Shown piece after piece: positions 36,430-45,828 of a DNA stretch of 64,000 nucleotides. The notes beneath the pieces are model-generated. The model searched no databases. It saw only the letters and a list, made by a program, of their open reading frames with translations, and had not been told where the DNA came from. The position numbers and the translations under genes were made by a program. Position 1 is the stretch's first letter; each line of letters begins with the position of its first letter. Source of the DNA: Flavobacterium sp. (lineage in GTDB: Bacteria; Bacteroidota; Bacteroidia; Flavobacteriales; Flavobacteriaceae); NCBI RefSeq assembly GCF_039595935.1, contig NZ_JBCNKR010000004.1, forward strand, positions 805,001 to 869,000, given 5' to 3'.

Positions 36430-37227
36430 TTAGAACCCATTAAAAAACAACAAACTGTCTTTGATGTGTTCTTGCCAGTATGGCCATTCGTGTGCGCCTT
36501 CAAATTCTTGGTATTGATGGTTTATATTGGCATCTGTTAAACCTTTATGCAGATTCCGATTGTATTCGATGAGTAAATCCTCTTTGCCACAATCAAAACG
36601 TATGGGTGGCAATTGCTTTTTATTTTTTATAATCAAACTTAAAACGTCTTCGTTAATGGGGTCAAATTGATTGAAATTGCTCTCGTTTTCTTCAACAAAA
36701 AGATGCATTTGATTTTTATTGGTCATCGAAGAATGTCCCGTAATGGCTTGGTAACGCTCTGGAAATTTGGCTCCCAAACGCAAAGCGCCATACCCGCCCA
36801 TCGAAAGCCCCGAGATAAACAATTTGGATTTTTCGCTGGTGCAATCGATGTTTTCTCTCACGGCATCAATCACATCTTCGACAATCCATTTTTCATAATG
36901 GGCATTGTTGTGCGGTAAATATGCCGAACCGTCTCCCCATAATCCATCCGAAGGCATCGCAATTACCATCGGTTTTATCAATCCTTCTTCCATCATTTTT
37001 AAAGCTGTAAAATGTACTCCTGCTTTGTGCGCCCAAATCCAAGCACTACCATACACCCCATGCATTAGCGTTACAATAGGAAGGTCTTTTAAATCTTCAA
37101 AAGGCGGTACAAAAACACAGATGTCACCTCGCCCATTCAGATTAGGGGTTTTAACCGTAATGAATCGAAGGTTATTGCTCTCAAATTCTGGATTGGATAT
37201 TTCGGTTGTTCTAAATTTTGACATCAT
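36430..37227 (-). CDS. Esterase D/FrmB-like alpha/beta hydrolase
   Basis: A 265-residue alpha/beta hydrolase of the putative esterase family. Nucleophile Ser142 is in FISGLSMGGYGALR, the oxyanion region is LMHGVYGSAWIW, and the catalytic His is in EGAHEWPYWQEH near the C-terminus. No signal peptide, so cytosolic. The fold group includes S-formylglutathione hydrolase, and together with the adjacent zinc alcohol dehydrogenase it could form a route from formaldehyde to formate. An alternative is a carbohydrate acyl-esterase. It lies 9 bases behind the dehydrogenase gene and 176 bases ahead of the P450 gene. Confidence 0.78.
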   Translation of the reverse strand: MMSKFRTTEISNPEFESNNLRFITVKTPNLNGRGDICVFVPPFEDLKDLPIVTLMHGVYGSAWIWAHKAGVHFTALKMMEEGLIKPMVIAMPSDGLWGDGSAYLPHNNAHYEKWIVEDVIDAVRENIDCTSEKSKLFISGLSMGGYGALRLGAKFPERYQAITGHSSMTNKNQMHLFVEENESNFNQFDPINEDVLSLIIKNKKQLPPIRFDCGKEDLLIEYNRNLHKGLTDANINHQYQEFEGAHEWPYWQEHIKDSLLFFNGF

Positions 37228-37235
37228 TTCTAAAA

Positions 37236-38351
37236 TTAAAAAGTAATTACACCTTTTGCATTTTTTCCAGCCAACATATCGTCTAAGGCTTGTTGCAATT
37301 CTTCCAGAGGATACGTTTTAGTAATCATCTCGTCTAATTTGATTTCTCCTTTTCGATAATGTTCGATAATTTTAGGGAAATCTTTTTGCGGATTGCATTT
37401 TCCGTACAACGGATTGATGTATTTTTTATCCCATTCGAATAAGGCCATATCAATCAAAACCTCTTGTTCGATTCCGCTAACTTGAACAGCAGTGCCAGCA
37501 TTTCGAACCATTGCCAACGGTGCAGCGCCCAAAGCTGGAATTGCAGTACACTCAAAAGCGTAATCGGCACCACGACCAGCTGTCATTTCTTTTACCTTTT
37601 GAGCCGCTTGTAACAGTCCTTTGTCATTCTTATCGGCCAAAATGGTATGAGTCGCACCAAATTCAACCGCCATATTCAATCGCTCTTGATTGATATCAAT
37701 CGCAATGATTTTACAAGCTTTCGACACTTTTAATCCTTGAATTACATTCAAACCAACTCCTCCTGTTCCAAGCACAACAGCTGATGAATTTTCGGTAACC
37801 TGAGCCGTATTTACAGCAGATCCAAAACCCGTCATAACGCCACAACTTACGATACTTGCTGCCGAAAAAGACATGTTTTGAATTGGATTTTTAACTACTG
37901 CCGATTCTTTTACCAGAGTATATTCAGCAAGCGTTCCTATATTAAAGGAGCGAATGATTGGCACTCCATTCAGAGTTGTTCCTTCCAAATGGGCATGTCC
38001 GGGGGTGTACCCATTTCCTCCTGCTACTACAGGCGAATTATTTTCGCAAATGTGTTCATTCTCATGCTCGCATTGAAAGCATTTTCCACAAGGAGTTGCC
38101 CAATTCAAAATCACTGCATCACCTACTTGTACACTTTTTACATTTGTCCCAACTGCAGTAACAATTCCTGCTCCTTCATGCCCCATTACAATTGGTTTTC
38201 CCCAATTTAAGGAGTCATAATCGGTATGACACAAACCTGCCGCTTTAATGGCTACTATCACCTCATCCCCTTGCGGATCATTTACTGTAATGGTCTCTAT
38301 AGAAAATGTTCCATCTCCTTTTGCAATAGCTGCTTTACAATTGATGCTCAT
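37236..38351 (-). CDS. Zinc-dependent alcohol dehydrogenase (class III-like)
   Basis: A 371-residue medium-chain dehydrogenase with both zinc sites: catalytic Cys41 and His58-Glu59 (GHEGAG), and structural CxxCxxCx7C (Cys88, 91, 94, 102). The cofactor motif is VLGTGGVGLNVIQGL. Length and sequence resemble class III formaldehyde/alcohol dehydrogenases. Being first in the operon with esterase, P450, ferredoxin and reductase, it probably handles formaldehyde from demethylation, either by oxidation as a thiol adduct or by reduction to methanol. Its true substrate cannot be read from the sequence. Confidence 0.85.
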   Translation of the reverse strand: MSINCKAAIAKGDGTFSIETITVNDPQGDEVIVAIKAAGLCHTDYDSLNWGKPIVMGHEGAGIVTAVGTNVKSVQVGDAVILNWATPCGKCFQCEHENEHICENNSPVVAGGNGYTPGHAHLEGTTLNGVPIIRSFNIGTLAEYTLVKESAVVKNPIQNMSFSAASIVSCGVMTGFGSAVNTAQVTENSSAVVLGTGGVGLNVIQGLKVSKACKIIAIDINQERLNMAVEFGATHTILADKNDKGLLQAAQKVKEMTAGRGADYAFECTAIPALGAAPLAMVRNAGTAVQVSGIEQEVLIDMALFEWDKKYINPLYGKCNPQKDFPKIIEHYRKGEIKLDEMITKTYPLEELQQALDDMLAGKNAKGVITF

Positions 38352-38509
38352 AGAATACTTTTAAAGTTTATCTTTTTATAAAAGTTAAAAGTATATACTA
38401 TAGTCATTAGTCACAGTACCAATATTGCACAATTAATACCTTATATTGACCTAAAATTTTAAATAAGCTTCTTTTACTAATCAATATTGAATATATTTGA
38501 AGAAAAAAA

Positions 38510-39388
38510 ATGAAAGCACTATTTGAAAAAGTACCCTCTTCGGTAGAAAGTTCTTTTAACGCATTTGTATATGAGGCTGAAAATTTTGAAACACCTTGGC
38601 ATTTTCATCCTGAATATGAACTTACTTATATTGTAAAAGGAGAAGGTACCCGTTTTGTTGGTAATAGCGTTCAGGAGTTTAAAAAAAGGGATTTTGTATT
38701 GTTAGGTACAAATTTGCCGCATTATTGGAAAAATCATGATAACCTAAAAGGCGGAGTTCAATCGATTGTATTGCAATGGGACGATAGCGTTTTGGGCGAA
38801 AATTGGTTGGAGAAAAAAGAATTTCATTCTATAAAAAGGATATTATCAGATGCTTCAAAAGGACTCTCTTTCCGCACTATTGAAAACGATGTGATTCTCG
38901 AGCGGCTGCAAAAAATCATTACCCAAAAACCACTAGAAAAACTACTTGCCTTACTTCTACTTTTAGAAGAACTAAGCAAAATAAAAGAGGTGGAAACCCT
39001 TAGTTCAGACGGTTTTGTACCTAATCTAAACAGTAAAGCAAATGACCGAATAAATCTGATTTATAATTATATACAAGAAAATTACAATCAGAAAATTCGT
39101 CTGAATGAAATTGCCGATTTAGTGCACATGAATGAAGAAACCTTTTGTCGCTTTTTCAAAAAAAACTTAGGAAAGTCATTTTTCACTTTCGTGAATGAGT
39201 ACCGCATCAATTTAATTTGCAAACAACTAATTGAAACCAAAAAACAGGTAAGCGAAATTGCCTATGAATGTGGGTATGAAAGTTTGCCTTTTTTTTATCG
39301 TCAGTTTCAAAAATTCATGAAATGCTCGCCTTTAGTATTTAGAAAAAAATACCATCTAGAGGATGTCGGCACTACTATTGAAATATAG
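38510..39388 (+). CDS. AraC-family transcriptional regulator
   Basis: A 292-residue regulator with an N-terminal cupin-type effector domain (FETPWHFHPEYELTYIVKGEG, a metal-less cupin pattern) and a C-terminal double helix-turn-helix (IRLNEIADLVHMNEETFCRFFKKNLG; QVSEIAYECGYESLPFFYRQFQK). It is divergent from the alcohol dehydrogenase/P450 operon, 158 bases away, so it most likely controls that operon in response to a sugar such as methylgalactose. The ATG at 38510 follows an A-rich leader. Confidence 0.9.
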   Translation: MKALFEKVPSSVESSFNAFVYEAENFETPWHFHPEYELTYIVKGEGTRFVGNSVQEFKKRDFVLLGTNLPHYWKNHDNLKGGVQSIVLQWDDSVLGENWLEKKEFHSIKRILSDASKGLSFRTIENDVILERLQKIITQKPLEKLLALLLLLEELSKIKEVETLSSDGFVPNLNSKANDRINLIYNYIQENYNQKIRLNEIADLVHMNEETFCRFFKKNLGKSFFTFVNEYRINLICKQLIETKKQVSEIAYECGYESLPFFYRQFQKFMKCSPLVFRKKYHLEDVGTTIEI

Positions 39389-39508
39389 AAAATATAAAAA
39401 AAGATTATAACATATAGAAACATAGATTTTATTTCGAAAAATTTCAGGAAAGTTTGCTAGAAGTTTTTTAAAAAAATATCTTTATCGATTAATCCCAAAA
39501 TCAAAAAA

Positions 39509-40347
39509 ATGAAAAAAATTAACCTACTACTTTTTGCATCCTTTTTACTGGCGCTTACCTCTTGCAGTTCGTCAGATGATGCTACTGCAGAAACAAATGC
39601 CAACTTGATTGTAAAATTAAAATTTGATGAAAATCAGGTTCGATTAGACAACTTAGGAAACCCTTCGGTTATAGCACAAGGAAATGCGGCACAAACACCT
39701 ATAATGAATGAAATGAGTGCTCACTATTTAGAACTATCCCCTACTGCGAATACTTTAATAGGACAAGGTGAAGTTATTTACAAAGGTGAAGAAACAACCA
39801 AGGAGGTGAAAAAGCTATTGATTTTAGCAAAGAAAATTTTGTGAAAGACGAAGAAATGTTTTTAAAAATCCCTTTAAAAGATATTAAAAAGGGAAATTAT
39901 GAGTGGCTTCGTATATCTGCTTCTTATCAAAATGGAAAAGTAAAAGCACTTTACAATGATGCCGAATACGATGCAATATTGACAAGCTTTTTAGGTTATA
40001 ACACTTATATTGATAATTATACCATAAATGGTAAAAACGTAGTTATAAAAGCTAATAAACTACAATGTTATTGGGGTTTTGAAGCTTTATGGACTGTTAT
40101 TGATGGTCAAGCACCAGCAGGAGCCATAACGGTTCCAAACCCAATTTACCAAACTTCTCCAATTCCAGAAGGTTCTTGCGTCCTGACAAGTAAATTTGAT
40201 AAAGCTTTAGCTATTACAGTAAATGAGACAAAAGATGTAACGATTACTATTTCATTTTCTATAAACAATAGCTTTGAATGGAACGAAGTAAATGTTGATG
40301 GAAAATATGAACCTGCAGCGGGAGAAATTCCAGTAGATATGGGGTAA
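39509..40347 (+). pseudogene. Frameshifted lipoprotein gene, unknown function
   Basis: Two adjacent frames read as one lipoprotein of about 279 residues. The first piece has a signal peptide and lipobox (LALTSC) and runs to a stop at 39844. The second frame, entered near 39800-39806 (sequence AAGGAGG), continues naturally as GEKAIDFSKENF, then VKDEEMFLKIPLKDIKKGNY, to 40347. One inserted base (for example GGG instead of GG) would restore a single frame reading KGGEKAIDF. It is either a recent inactivation or a sequencing error. The product has no recognised domain; it is beta-rich and could be a surface glycan-binding protein. It follows the AraC gene on the plus strand. Confidence 0.7.
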
Positions 40348-40457
40348 CGAGGTCCTAAGTTAGCTGTGGATTAAAACCGAAAAAAGCATTATAAAAAATA
40401 CATAAGAAAGCTGAAAAATTTCGCTCGTTTTGATTAGCATCTTTTTTCTAGCTTATA

Positions 40458-40506
40458 AAAAAACGCTTATAGTAGGATTTTAAAGTTCCTCTGTCAGCGT
40501 TTTTGT
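40458..40506. terminator. Possible terminator between convergent genes
   Basis: AAAAACGCT and AGCGTTTTT form a 9-bp stem around a 31-base loop, with T-rich sequence after it. It lies between the stops of the frameshifted lipoprotein gene and the GH2 gene. The long loop lowers confidence. Confidence 0.4.
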
Positions 40507-40615
40507 TTTTTCAACTATATTTACTTTTAAATTCAATCTGAGTGCTCCTTTTAGATTTCATCTTTTCTTGAAGCAATTTTCTATTCATAATATTATAAAG
40601 TGGAAATCGTTAGTC

Positions 40616-43168
40616 TTAATTATTTTTATCATTCTCAAAACCAGTAGCTCTAGGGTTTTGAATTTGACTTTCATATCTCTTTCCATCTTCGCCTGTAAAC
40701 TCTTTGAAATAATGATAGTAAGAACCATAACCTCCATTATCATTTTCTTCTTTTAAACGCAGTTTTTGCCATTCATTGAAATATTTTGTGGCTTCTTTTT
40801 GGTCGCCTATTAAAAAGAAATAATCATTTTTAGAGATTACTTTTCCTAATTTATCAGTCAGTTCCAGATTGACAAAGAACTTTGACTTTACCGTTTTCAG
40901 TACTTTTTCATTTATAGGAAAAAACGATTTGGCACTATTTTCCTCAATTTTTGACACTTCAAAATTTTTGGTTGAAATCACCGCACCCGAGTCATCTTTC
41001 ATTTCAAACTTCACCTTACAGTCTTTATATTCTTTATAAAAATCATTAATGATCCAAATATTTCCAATAAAAGCTTCTTTAGTATCCCAACGGCGTTTTT
41101 TGAATTCAAAATTTACCAATAAGGGCTGATAAGCCTTTTGAACAAAATAATAGGAGTTTTTTGGTTTTCTGTAATTATCTACAATCGCCCATTTCATATC
41201 AGGACCATAAGTGATATAATGGCACAATGCAATACCACTTAAACTTGGTTTGTCACGTCGGAAATGTTCGATTCCGTTTTGGAAAATAATTCCTTGTGCA
41301 TCTTGCGTTGCATTGACAAACTCTTCCAACGAACCTTTCATTTCACTATTAAAGACATCCCAGTTTTGCATACGCAAATGCGTCAAATCGGCCCAGTGGT
41401 GACCCCAGCTCAATCCCGGAGGCCACATTTCATTTTCAGGAATAAATTTTTTCAAACTCTCTACCGATGGCACAGAGGTAATAGCAAATTCAGGAACAAT
41501 TGGAAATCCGTTTGCATTTGTTTGGTACCAATCTTCGTGCAACCATCGTCCCATTTCATAAAAATAACGCAAAGCATGAACCGCTTCTTTTGGTTTAAAT
41601 CCCGCTTGTTGTCCTACATGATCCGTCATTGGTGAATCGGGGACATACGGCAAGTTCACATGAGCTTGCAAGGAATCACCTAAACGCTCCAAAAACTGTC
41701 GCCCGAATTTTGGATCACGGGTACGGAACATCATTTCTTCTCCACCTTCCATCATGATTAATGAAGGATGATTTCTACGAGCCACAACGACCTTCACTCC
41801 TTCGTTAAAAATTTCAGCTAAGTTTTTCTCATCCGATGGAATATTACCTGTTCCTAGCGGAATGATGTCTTGCCAAACGGTCATACCCATTTCATCACAA
41901 TATCGATAAAACTCAGGAATTTCTGGAGGATGCCATCCGAAAATCCGAATGTTATTCATATTCATTTCTTTAGCCAAACGAATCAACTCTTTGTAATCGC
42001 TTATTTCTGTGCGACCCACAAAAATATTTGGCGGTCCACCCCAACAAGCCGAACGAATGAAATGAAACTTTCCATTTATATAAGTCGAACGCGGAAAACT
42101 AACATCGACATCCTTTACAAAACCAGGATTCCATTTGGAAGTCACCTCACGAATGCCAAAAGTAGTTTCGTTAACATCCTGATTTAGTTTACCATCTTTA
42201 ATGGCTATTTTTGCGATATATAAATTTTGATCTCCTAAATCCCAAGGCCACCATAACTTAGCATCCTTTAGATGTATTTTTTGAATTACTTTATGCGTTC
42301 CAGGGGAAATCGTTTTTTTTAAAACAACTTTCTCTTCCTTCATTTTAAAGTTTTTACCATTCAGCACTGCTTCAAAAGAACATTCTTTGGCTACTGGATT
42401 GGTATTTTCCACCGTAATTTCAAGACTTACATCTGCTGAGCCATCTTTATTAATTTTATTATTGGCATACACATCTTTAAAACGAATCTTACCCGTACGT
42501 ATCAATTTTACGGGCCCTACAATTCCGATTGGAGTAATATCTCTCCAATAATCGCCAAACCAAGGTGTTTTTTTACCCGCTACAAAAGCATTCACTTGAG
42601 GAGGTGTATCCAGTTTTACGACCAACATATTTCGTCCTTTGAGGAAATCCCATTTATGAATTCTTAAGTAGTCGTTGACATTGAAAGAAAATGGAGAAAA
42701 TACCCCTTCATGCTTTCCTAAGTAATGACCATTTAGCCAGACTTCACAACTGTAATCAACACTTTCAAAAACAAGATCTACCATCTGGTTTTCGATACCT
42801 TCTGTTATACTGAATTGCAAAGCATACCACCACTCATATTGTTGTACCCATTGGGCTTTGACACTATTTCTTCCAAAATGCGGATCCTCAATTACTCCTG
42901 CTTTCCATAAATCAGTATAGACATCTCCTGGCACTTTGGCGTTGTTCCATACTAAGGTTTCAATATCTTCTGCAGGTAACTTATGAAGCCCTTTTTTCAC
43001 ACCTTCACCGGGTGCCATCATTTTAAATCGCCATTTATAACCACTTAAATCAAGCATTTGCTGACTTGAATCTTCAAGTGACAAAGTCGTATTGGGTTGT
43101 GCGTAACTGCCTAAAATCCAAAATAAACTTATAAAAAAAGTAATACATTTCACTAACTTTCTTTCCAT
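40616..43168 (-). CDS. GH2 family, beta-mannosidase-like enzyme (850 residues)
   Basis: An exported (signal peptide LFWILGSYA before QPN) GH2 enzyme with the layout of beta-mannosidase/exo-glucosaminidase types: N-terminal jelly roll (~40-230), Ig-like domain (~235-350), TIM barrel (~355-670) and C-terminal Ig-like domain. The nucleophile position is IVPEFAITSVPS (about residue 560). The acid/base region reads LIMMEGGEEMMF (about 476), where family members normally have Asn-Glu; here Glu-Glu replaces it. It follows galM and an RhaT-like permease gene in one operon. The substrate is probably a galactan oligosaccharide; the unusual site makes the specificity uncertain. Confidence 0.78.
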   Translation of the reverse strand: MERKLVKCITFFISLFWILGSYAQPNTTLSLEDSSQQMLDLSGYKWRFKMMAPGEGVKKGLHKLPAEDIETLVWNNAKVPGDVYTDLWKAGVIEDPHFGRNSVKAQWVQQYEWWYALQFSITEGIENQMVDLVFESVDYSCEVWLNGHYLGKHEGVFSPFSFNVNDYLRIHKWDFLKGRNMLVVKLDTPPQVNAFVAGKKTPWFGDYWRDITPIGIVGPVKLIRTGKIRFKDVYANNKINKDGSADVSLEITVENTNPVAKECSFEAVLNGKNFKMKEEKVVLKKTISPGTHKVIQKIHLKDAKLWWPWDLGDQNLYIAKIAIKDGKLNQDVNETTFGIREVTSKWNPGFVKDVDVSFPRSTYINGKFHFIRSACWGGPPNIFVGRTEISDYKELIRLAKEMNMNNIRIFGWHPPEIPEFYRYCDEMGMTVWQDIIPLGTGNIPSDEKNLAEIFNEGVKVVVARRNHPSLIMMEGGEEMMFRTRDPKFGRQFLERLGDSLQAHVNLPYVPDSPMTDHVGQQAGFKPKEAVHALRYFYEMGRWLHEDWYQTNANGFPIVPEFAITSVPSVESLKKFIPENEMWPPGLSWGHHWADLTHLRMQNWDVFNSEMKGSLEEFVNATQDAQGIIFQNGIEHFRRDKPSLSGIALCHYITYGPDMKWAIVDNYRKPKNSYYFVQKAYQPLLVNFEFKKRRWDTKEAFIGNIWIINDFYKEYKDCKVKFEMKDDSGAVISTKNFEVSKIEENSAKSFFPINEKVLKTVKSKFFVNLELTDKLGKVISKNDYFFLIGDQKEATKYFNEWQKLRLKEENDNGGYGSYYHYFKEFTGEDGKRYESQIQNPRATGFENDKNN

Positions 43169-43281
43169 TGCTTTACAGTATTAAAACAAATTCATAAAAC
43201 TGATTTTCAAAAAAAGAGATAAAAACACTTCGTTTTGAATATCAAAATCTGTTAATTACATTGATGATTGCTTCTCTTAAA

Positions 43282-44298
43282 TTATGCTACGCCATTTCCA
43301 AAAGCAACAATCACAATTCCGATTACCATACAAGCCAAACCCACATACAAAAAATTTCTCGCTTTGTCTGAGGCATTACGCCACTCTCCTGTTACAATAC
43401 CACTCATAATAGCGGTAACCACACATGAGGTATTGAATATGGCATAACCAACAGTATTCCCGCTACTTCCTAATTTAAAAGCGGCATACGCAAACAATGC
43501 TGAAGCTGCATAGTGAAAAACAGCCATTACTAAAATTAATATGAAGTTTTGAGAGAAAGCAGGAGTTTTAAAATTTACCCACGCTTTTTTAGTAGACAAT
43601 TGTCCGATAAAATAAGCGGTCATTACTACACCTCCACTAATGAAAATGGGAAACATTACTGCAACAGCGGTAATCCATTCGGCATTTCCATGTGCTTGAC
43701 AAGCTTCATGTAAATAAGGTCTTCCGACAGCATTGGCATAACTAAATCCAGTAGCCAATAATCCTCCTACAACAGCGATTATAATACCAGTAGCCATAGA
43801 TCCTTTTTCAGGAGCGCCGTCTTTTCCAGTTGATTTTTCAAATTTTTCTCTAATAAGACCTGCTTGACCATTGGCAAAAACCCCAATCAGTACTACAAAA
43901 AGTCCTGATAGAATAAGTGTTAATTTATTTGTTGGGGGCAATCCCTCTACAACGAAAGGCAATAAGGATCCTACCAAAATAATCGTTCCGATAAACAAAG
44001 AAAAACCTAAAGACAAACCAATGTGATTAATGGCTTTTCCCCACATCATTACTCCTGTTCCCCATAAGAAACTAGCTAGAGCCATTTTGACCAAAATTTC
44101 AGTTGGCATGTTCAAAAAGATTTCCGAAAAACCCGTAATTAGCGATGCAGAGGCAATAATGGGAACTACAAACATGGTCAACAAGAAGAATAAACTCCAG
44201 GTGTTCTCATATTTAAAATCTTTTGTAAATTTTTCTGGTAGCGCATAAAGCCCTAACATCAATCCGGCGAAAATTGCCAAAAACATTCCTTCAGTCAT
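43282..44298 (-). CDS. RhaT-like sugar/proton symporter
   Basis: A 338-residue integral membrane protein with about 10 hydrophobic helices, closest in pattern to the L-rhamnose-proton symporter RhaT and related drug/metabolite-type sugar permeases (GLMLGLYALPEKFTKDFKYENTWSLFFL; FLWGTGVMMWGKAINHIGLSLGFSLF). A charged loop around residue 155 splits it in two halves. It is encoded between galM and a GH2 gene in the minus-strand operon, pointing to import of a free monosaccharide such as galactose, L-galactose, 6-O-methylgalactose or anhydrogalactose. L-rhamnose itself is unlikely in this locus. Confidence 0.85.
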   Translation of the reverse strand: MTEGMFLAIFAGLMLGLYALPEKFTKDFKYENTWSLFFLLTMFVVPIIASASLITGFSEIFLNMPTEILVKMALASFLWGTGVMMWGKAINHIGLSLGFSLFIGTIILVGSLLPFVVEGLPPTNKLTLILSGLFVVLIGVFANGQAGLIREKFEKSTGKDGAPEKGSMATGIIIAVVGGLLATGFSYANAVGRPYLHEACQAHGNAEWITAVAVMFPIFISGGVVMTAYFIGQLSTKKAWVNFKTPAFSQNFILILVMAVFHYAASALFAYAAFKLGSSGNTVGYAIFNTSCVVTAIMSGIVTGEWRNASDKARNFLYVGLACMVIGIVIVAFGNGVA

Positions 44299-44330
44299 GT
44301 ATTTATTTTTTTTGGTTGTTAATTAAATTT

Positions 44331-45377
44331 TTAAAAGGAAAATTTAAAAATCGTTTCACTTTGAAAATCTTCTTCCTTTTTGGTAATTGATTTTGGTGAA
44401 TTACTGATGTTCATACCGTTTGGATAACGATGTGTTTCACAACAAAAACCTCTATATTTTCCGTACTGCTCGCCAGTCTCGCGCTGCAATGCATCCGAAG
44501 TGTATTTTCCTGTATAAAAAAGCATTCCTGGTTCTGAAGTAAATACGGTTAAAGAACGATTCTTTTCTGCACATTGAAATTCAGCCACTTGTTCAAGTTC
44601 AAAATTATTTTTATCAAAAATGAAGTAATGTTCAAAACCATCATTCATTTTAGCATGTAAGTCAACAATTTTTTGTGTAAATCTTAAATCATCTACTTGC
44701 CCTTCTAAGTCTACTACTTTACCCGTTGCAGCACCGGTATGGTCTATTTCTAACTTCTTTGCAGCCTCCACAGTCACAGTATGATTTTCAATCGAATTGG
44801 TAAAACCCGATAAATTAAAATACGTGTGGTTGGTAAGCGACAATGGTGTGTCCGCATCTGTACTTGCTAGATAACGGACACTCAACACATTGTCATTGTC
44901 CAAACTATAAAAACAAAAAACTTTAACATTTCCGGGAAAACCTTCTTCTAAATCAGTACTTAATAGGGACATTTTCACCCCTACTTTGTCTCCGTTCATT
45001 TGGATTTCGCTTTCCCACATTTTCTTATCAAAACCTACTGCACCTCCATGTAAATTGTTGTTACCACAATTAGCGGCTAACAAATATTCTTTTCCGTTTA
45101 AAGTAAATTTAGAATCCTTAATTTGCGATGAATATCTTCCGACAACTGATCCAAAATAAGGTGCATTATTCTTGTATTCTTCTGAAAAATAACTTTCAAA
45201 CTTCTCAAAACCACATACCAGTTCGTCATGACTTCCATCGCTGTTAGGCACTGTAATTGAAGTTATTGTCGCTCCAAAATCCATTATTTTTACAACCATT
45301 CCGTTGTCATTGGACAAAGTATATTGCGTTACTTCATTGTTATGATGCGTTCCGAATTTTGATTTAGTTACTTCCAT
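44331..45377 (-). CDS. galM: Aldose 1-epimerase (galactose mutarotase)
   Basis: A 348-residue cytosolic mutarotase. Substrate-contact and catalytic motifs are NNLHGGAVGFDKKMWE, LSLTNHTYFNLSGF (catalytic His) and the C-terminal FCCETHRYPN region; the catalytic Glu is near residue 300 (FTSEPGMLFYTG). It interconverts alpha and beta anomers of galactose and similar aldoses. First gene of the operon with the RhaT-like permease and GH2 enzyme, so it probably prepares imported galactose for downstream metabolism. Length is standard and no signal peptide is present. Confidence 0.93.
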   Translation of the reverse strand: MEVTKSKFGTHHNNEVTQYTLSNDNGMVVKIMDFGATITSITVPNSDGSHDELVCGFEKFESYFSEEYKNNAPYFGSVVGRYSSQIKDSKFTLNGKEYLLAANCGNNNLHGGAVGFDKKMWESEIQMNGDKVGVKMSLLSTDLEEGFPGNVKVFCFYSLDNDNVLSVRYLASTDADTPLSLTNHTYFNLSGFTNSIENHTVTVEAAKKLEIDHTGAATGKVVDLEGQVDDLRFTQKIVDLHAKMNDGFEHYFIFDKNNFELEQVAEFQCAEKNRSLTVFTSEPGMLFYTGKYTSDALQRETGEQYGKYRGFCCETHRYPNGMNISNSPKSITKKEEDFQSETIFKFSF

Positions 45378-45828
45378 TTTTTATTTTTTTTTATACAAAT
45401 ACTTTATTACAAATAGTAGTTGCTAGTCAATATTATACTTTCAATTAAGCTACTATTTTGTTTTGCCACTGATTCAAAGATTAAAATCGATTTAATAAAC
45501 ATTTCGATAACAAATCTTTTTAATCGAAACGATTTTATCTAACTTCCTTTTAGTTCTATTTATATTAGATTTTTGAGGATGACTTTTTAAACACTATTCT
45601 CAATTGCATGATAATATTGAGGGTTTAATCAAAATCTAATTTCGGCTAAAGCCATTTTAATTAATTAAATTGAACCTTTAGCTAAAGCTAAAGGCAATTG
45701 AATTCAGTTTTTATGATCAAAAGTTAGCAACTCTCTGTCAAGTTCGAACGACTTTCTTTATTTAATCCGATTCCTAGTTGATGAAAACATAAGATGACTG
45801 TCTACTTTCGTTTTAGGCTTCACATTAT
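45378..45828. other. Intergenic control region of galM operon
   Basis: About 450 bases without a gene. It contains AT-rich dyads, notably the inverted repeat at 45522-45534, and lies downstream of the long minus-strand operon. Confidence 0.5.
45522..45534. promoter_or_regulatory. Inverted repeat AATCG-aaa-CGATT
   Basis: Perfect 5-bp arms with a 3-base spacer, 145 bases upstream of galM; related TCGAT-containing pieces occur 20-40 bases further (45487-45492, 45504-45508). It may be an operator for the galM operon. Confidence 0.4.
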
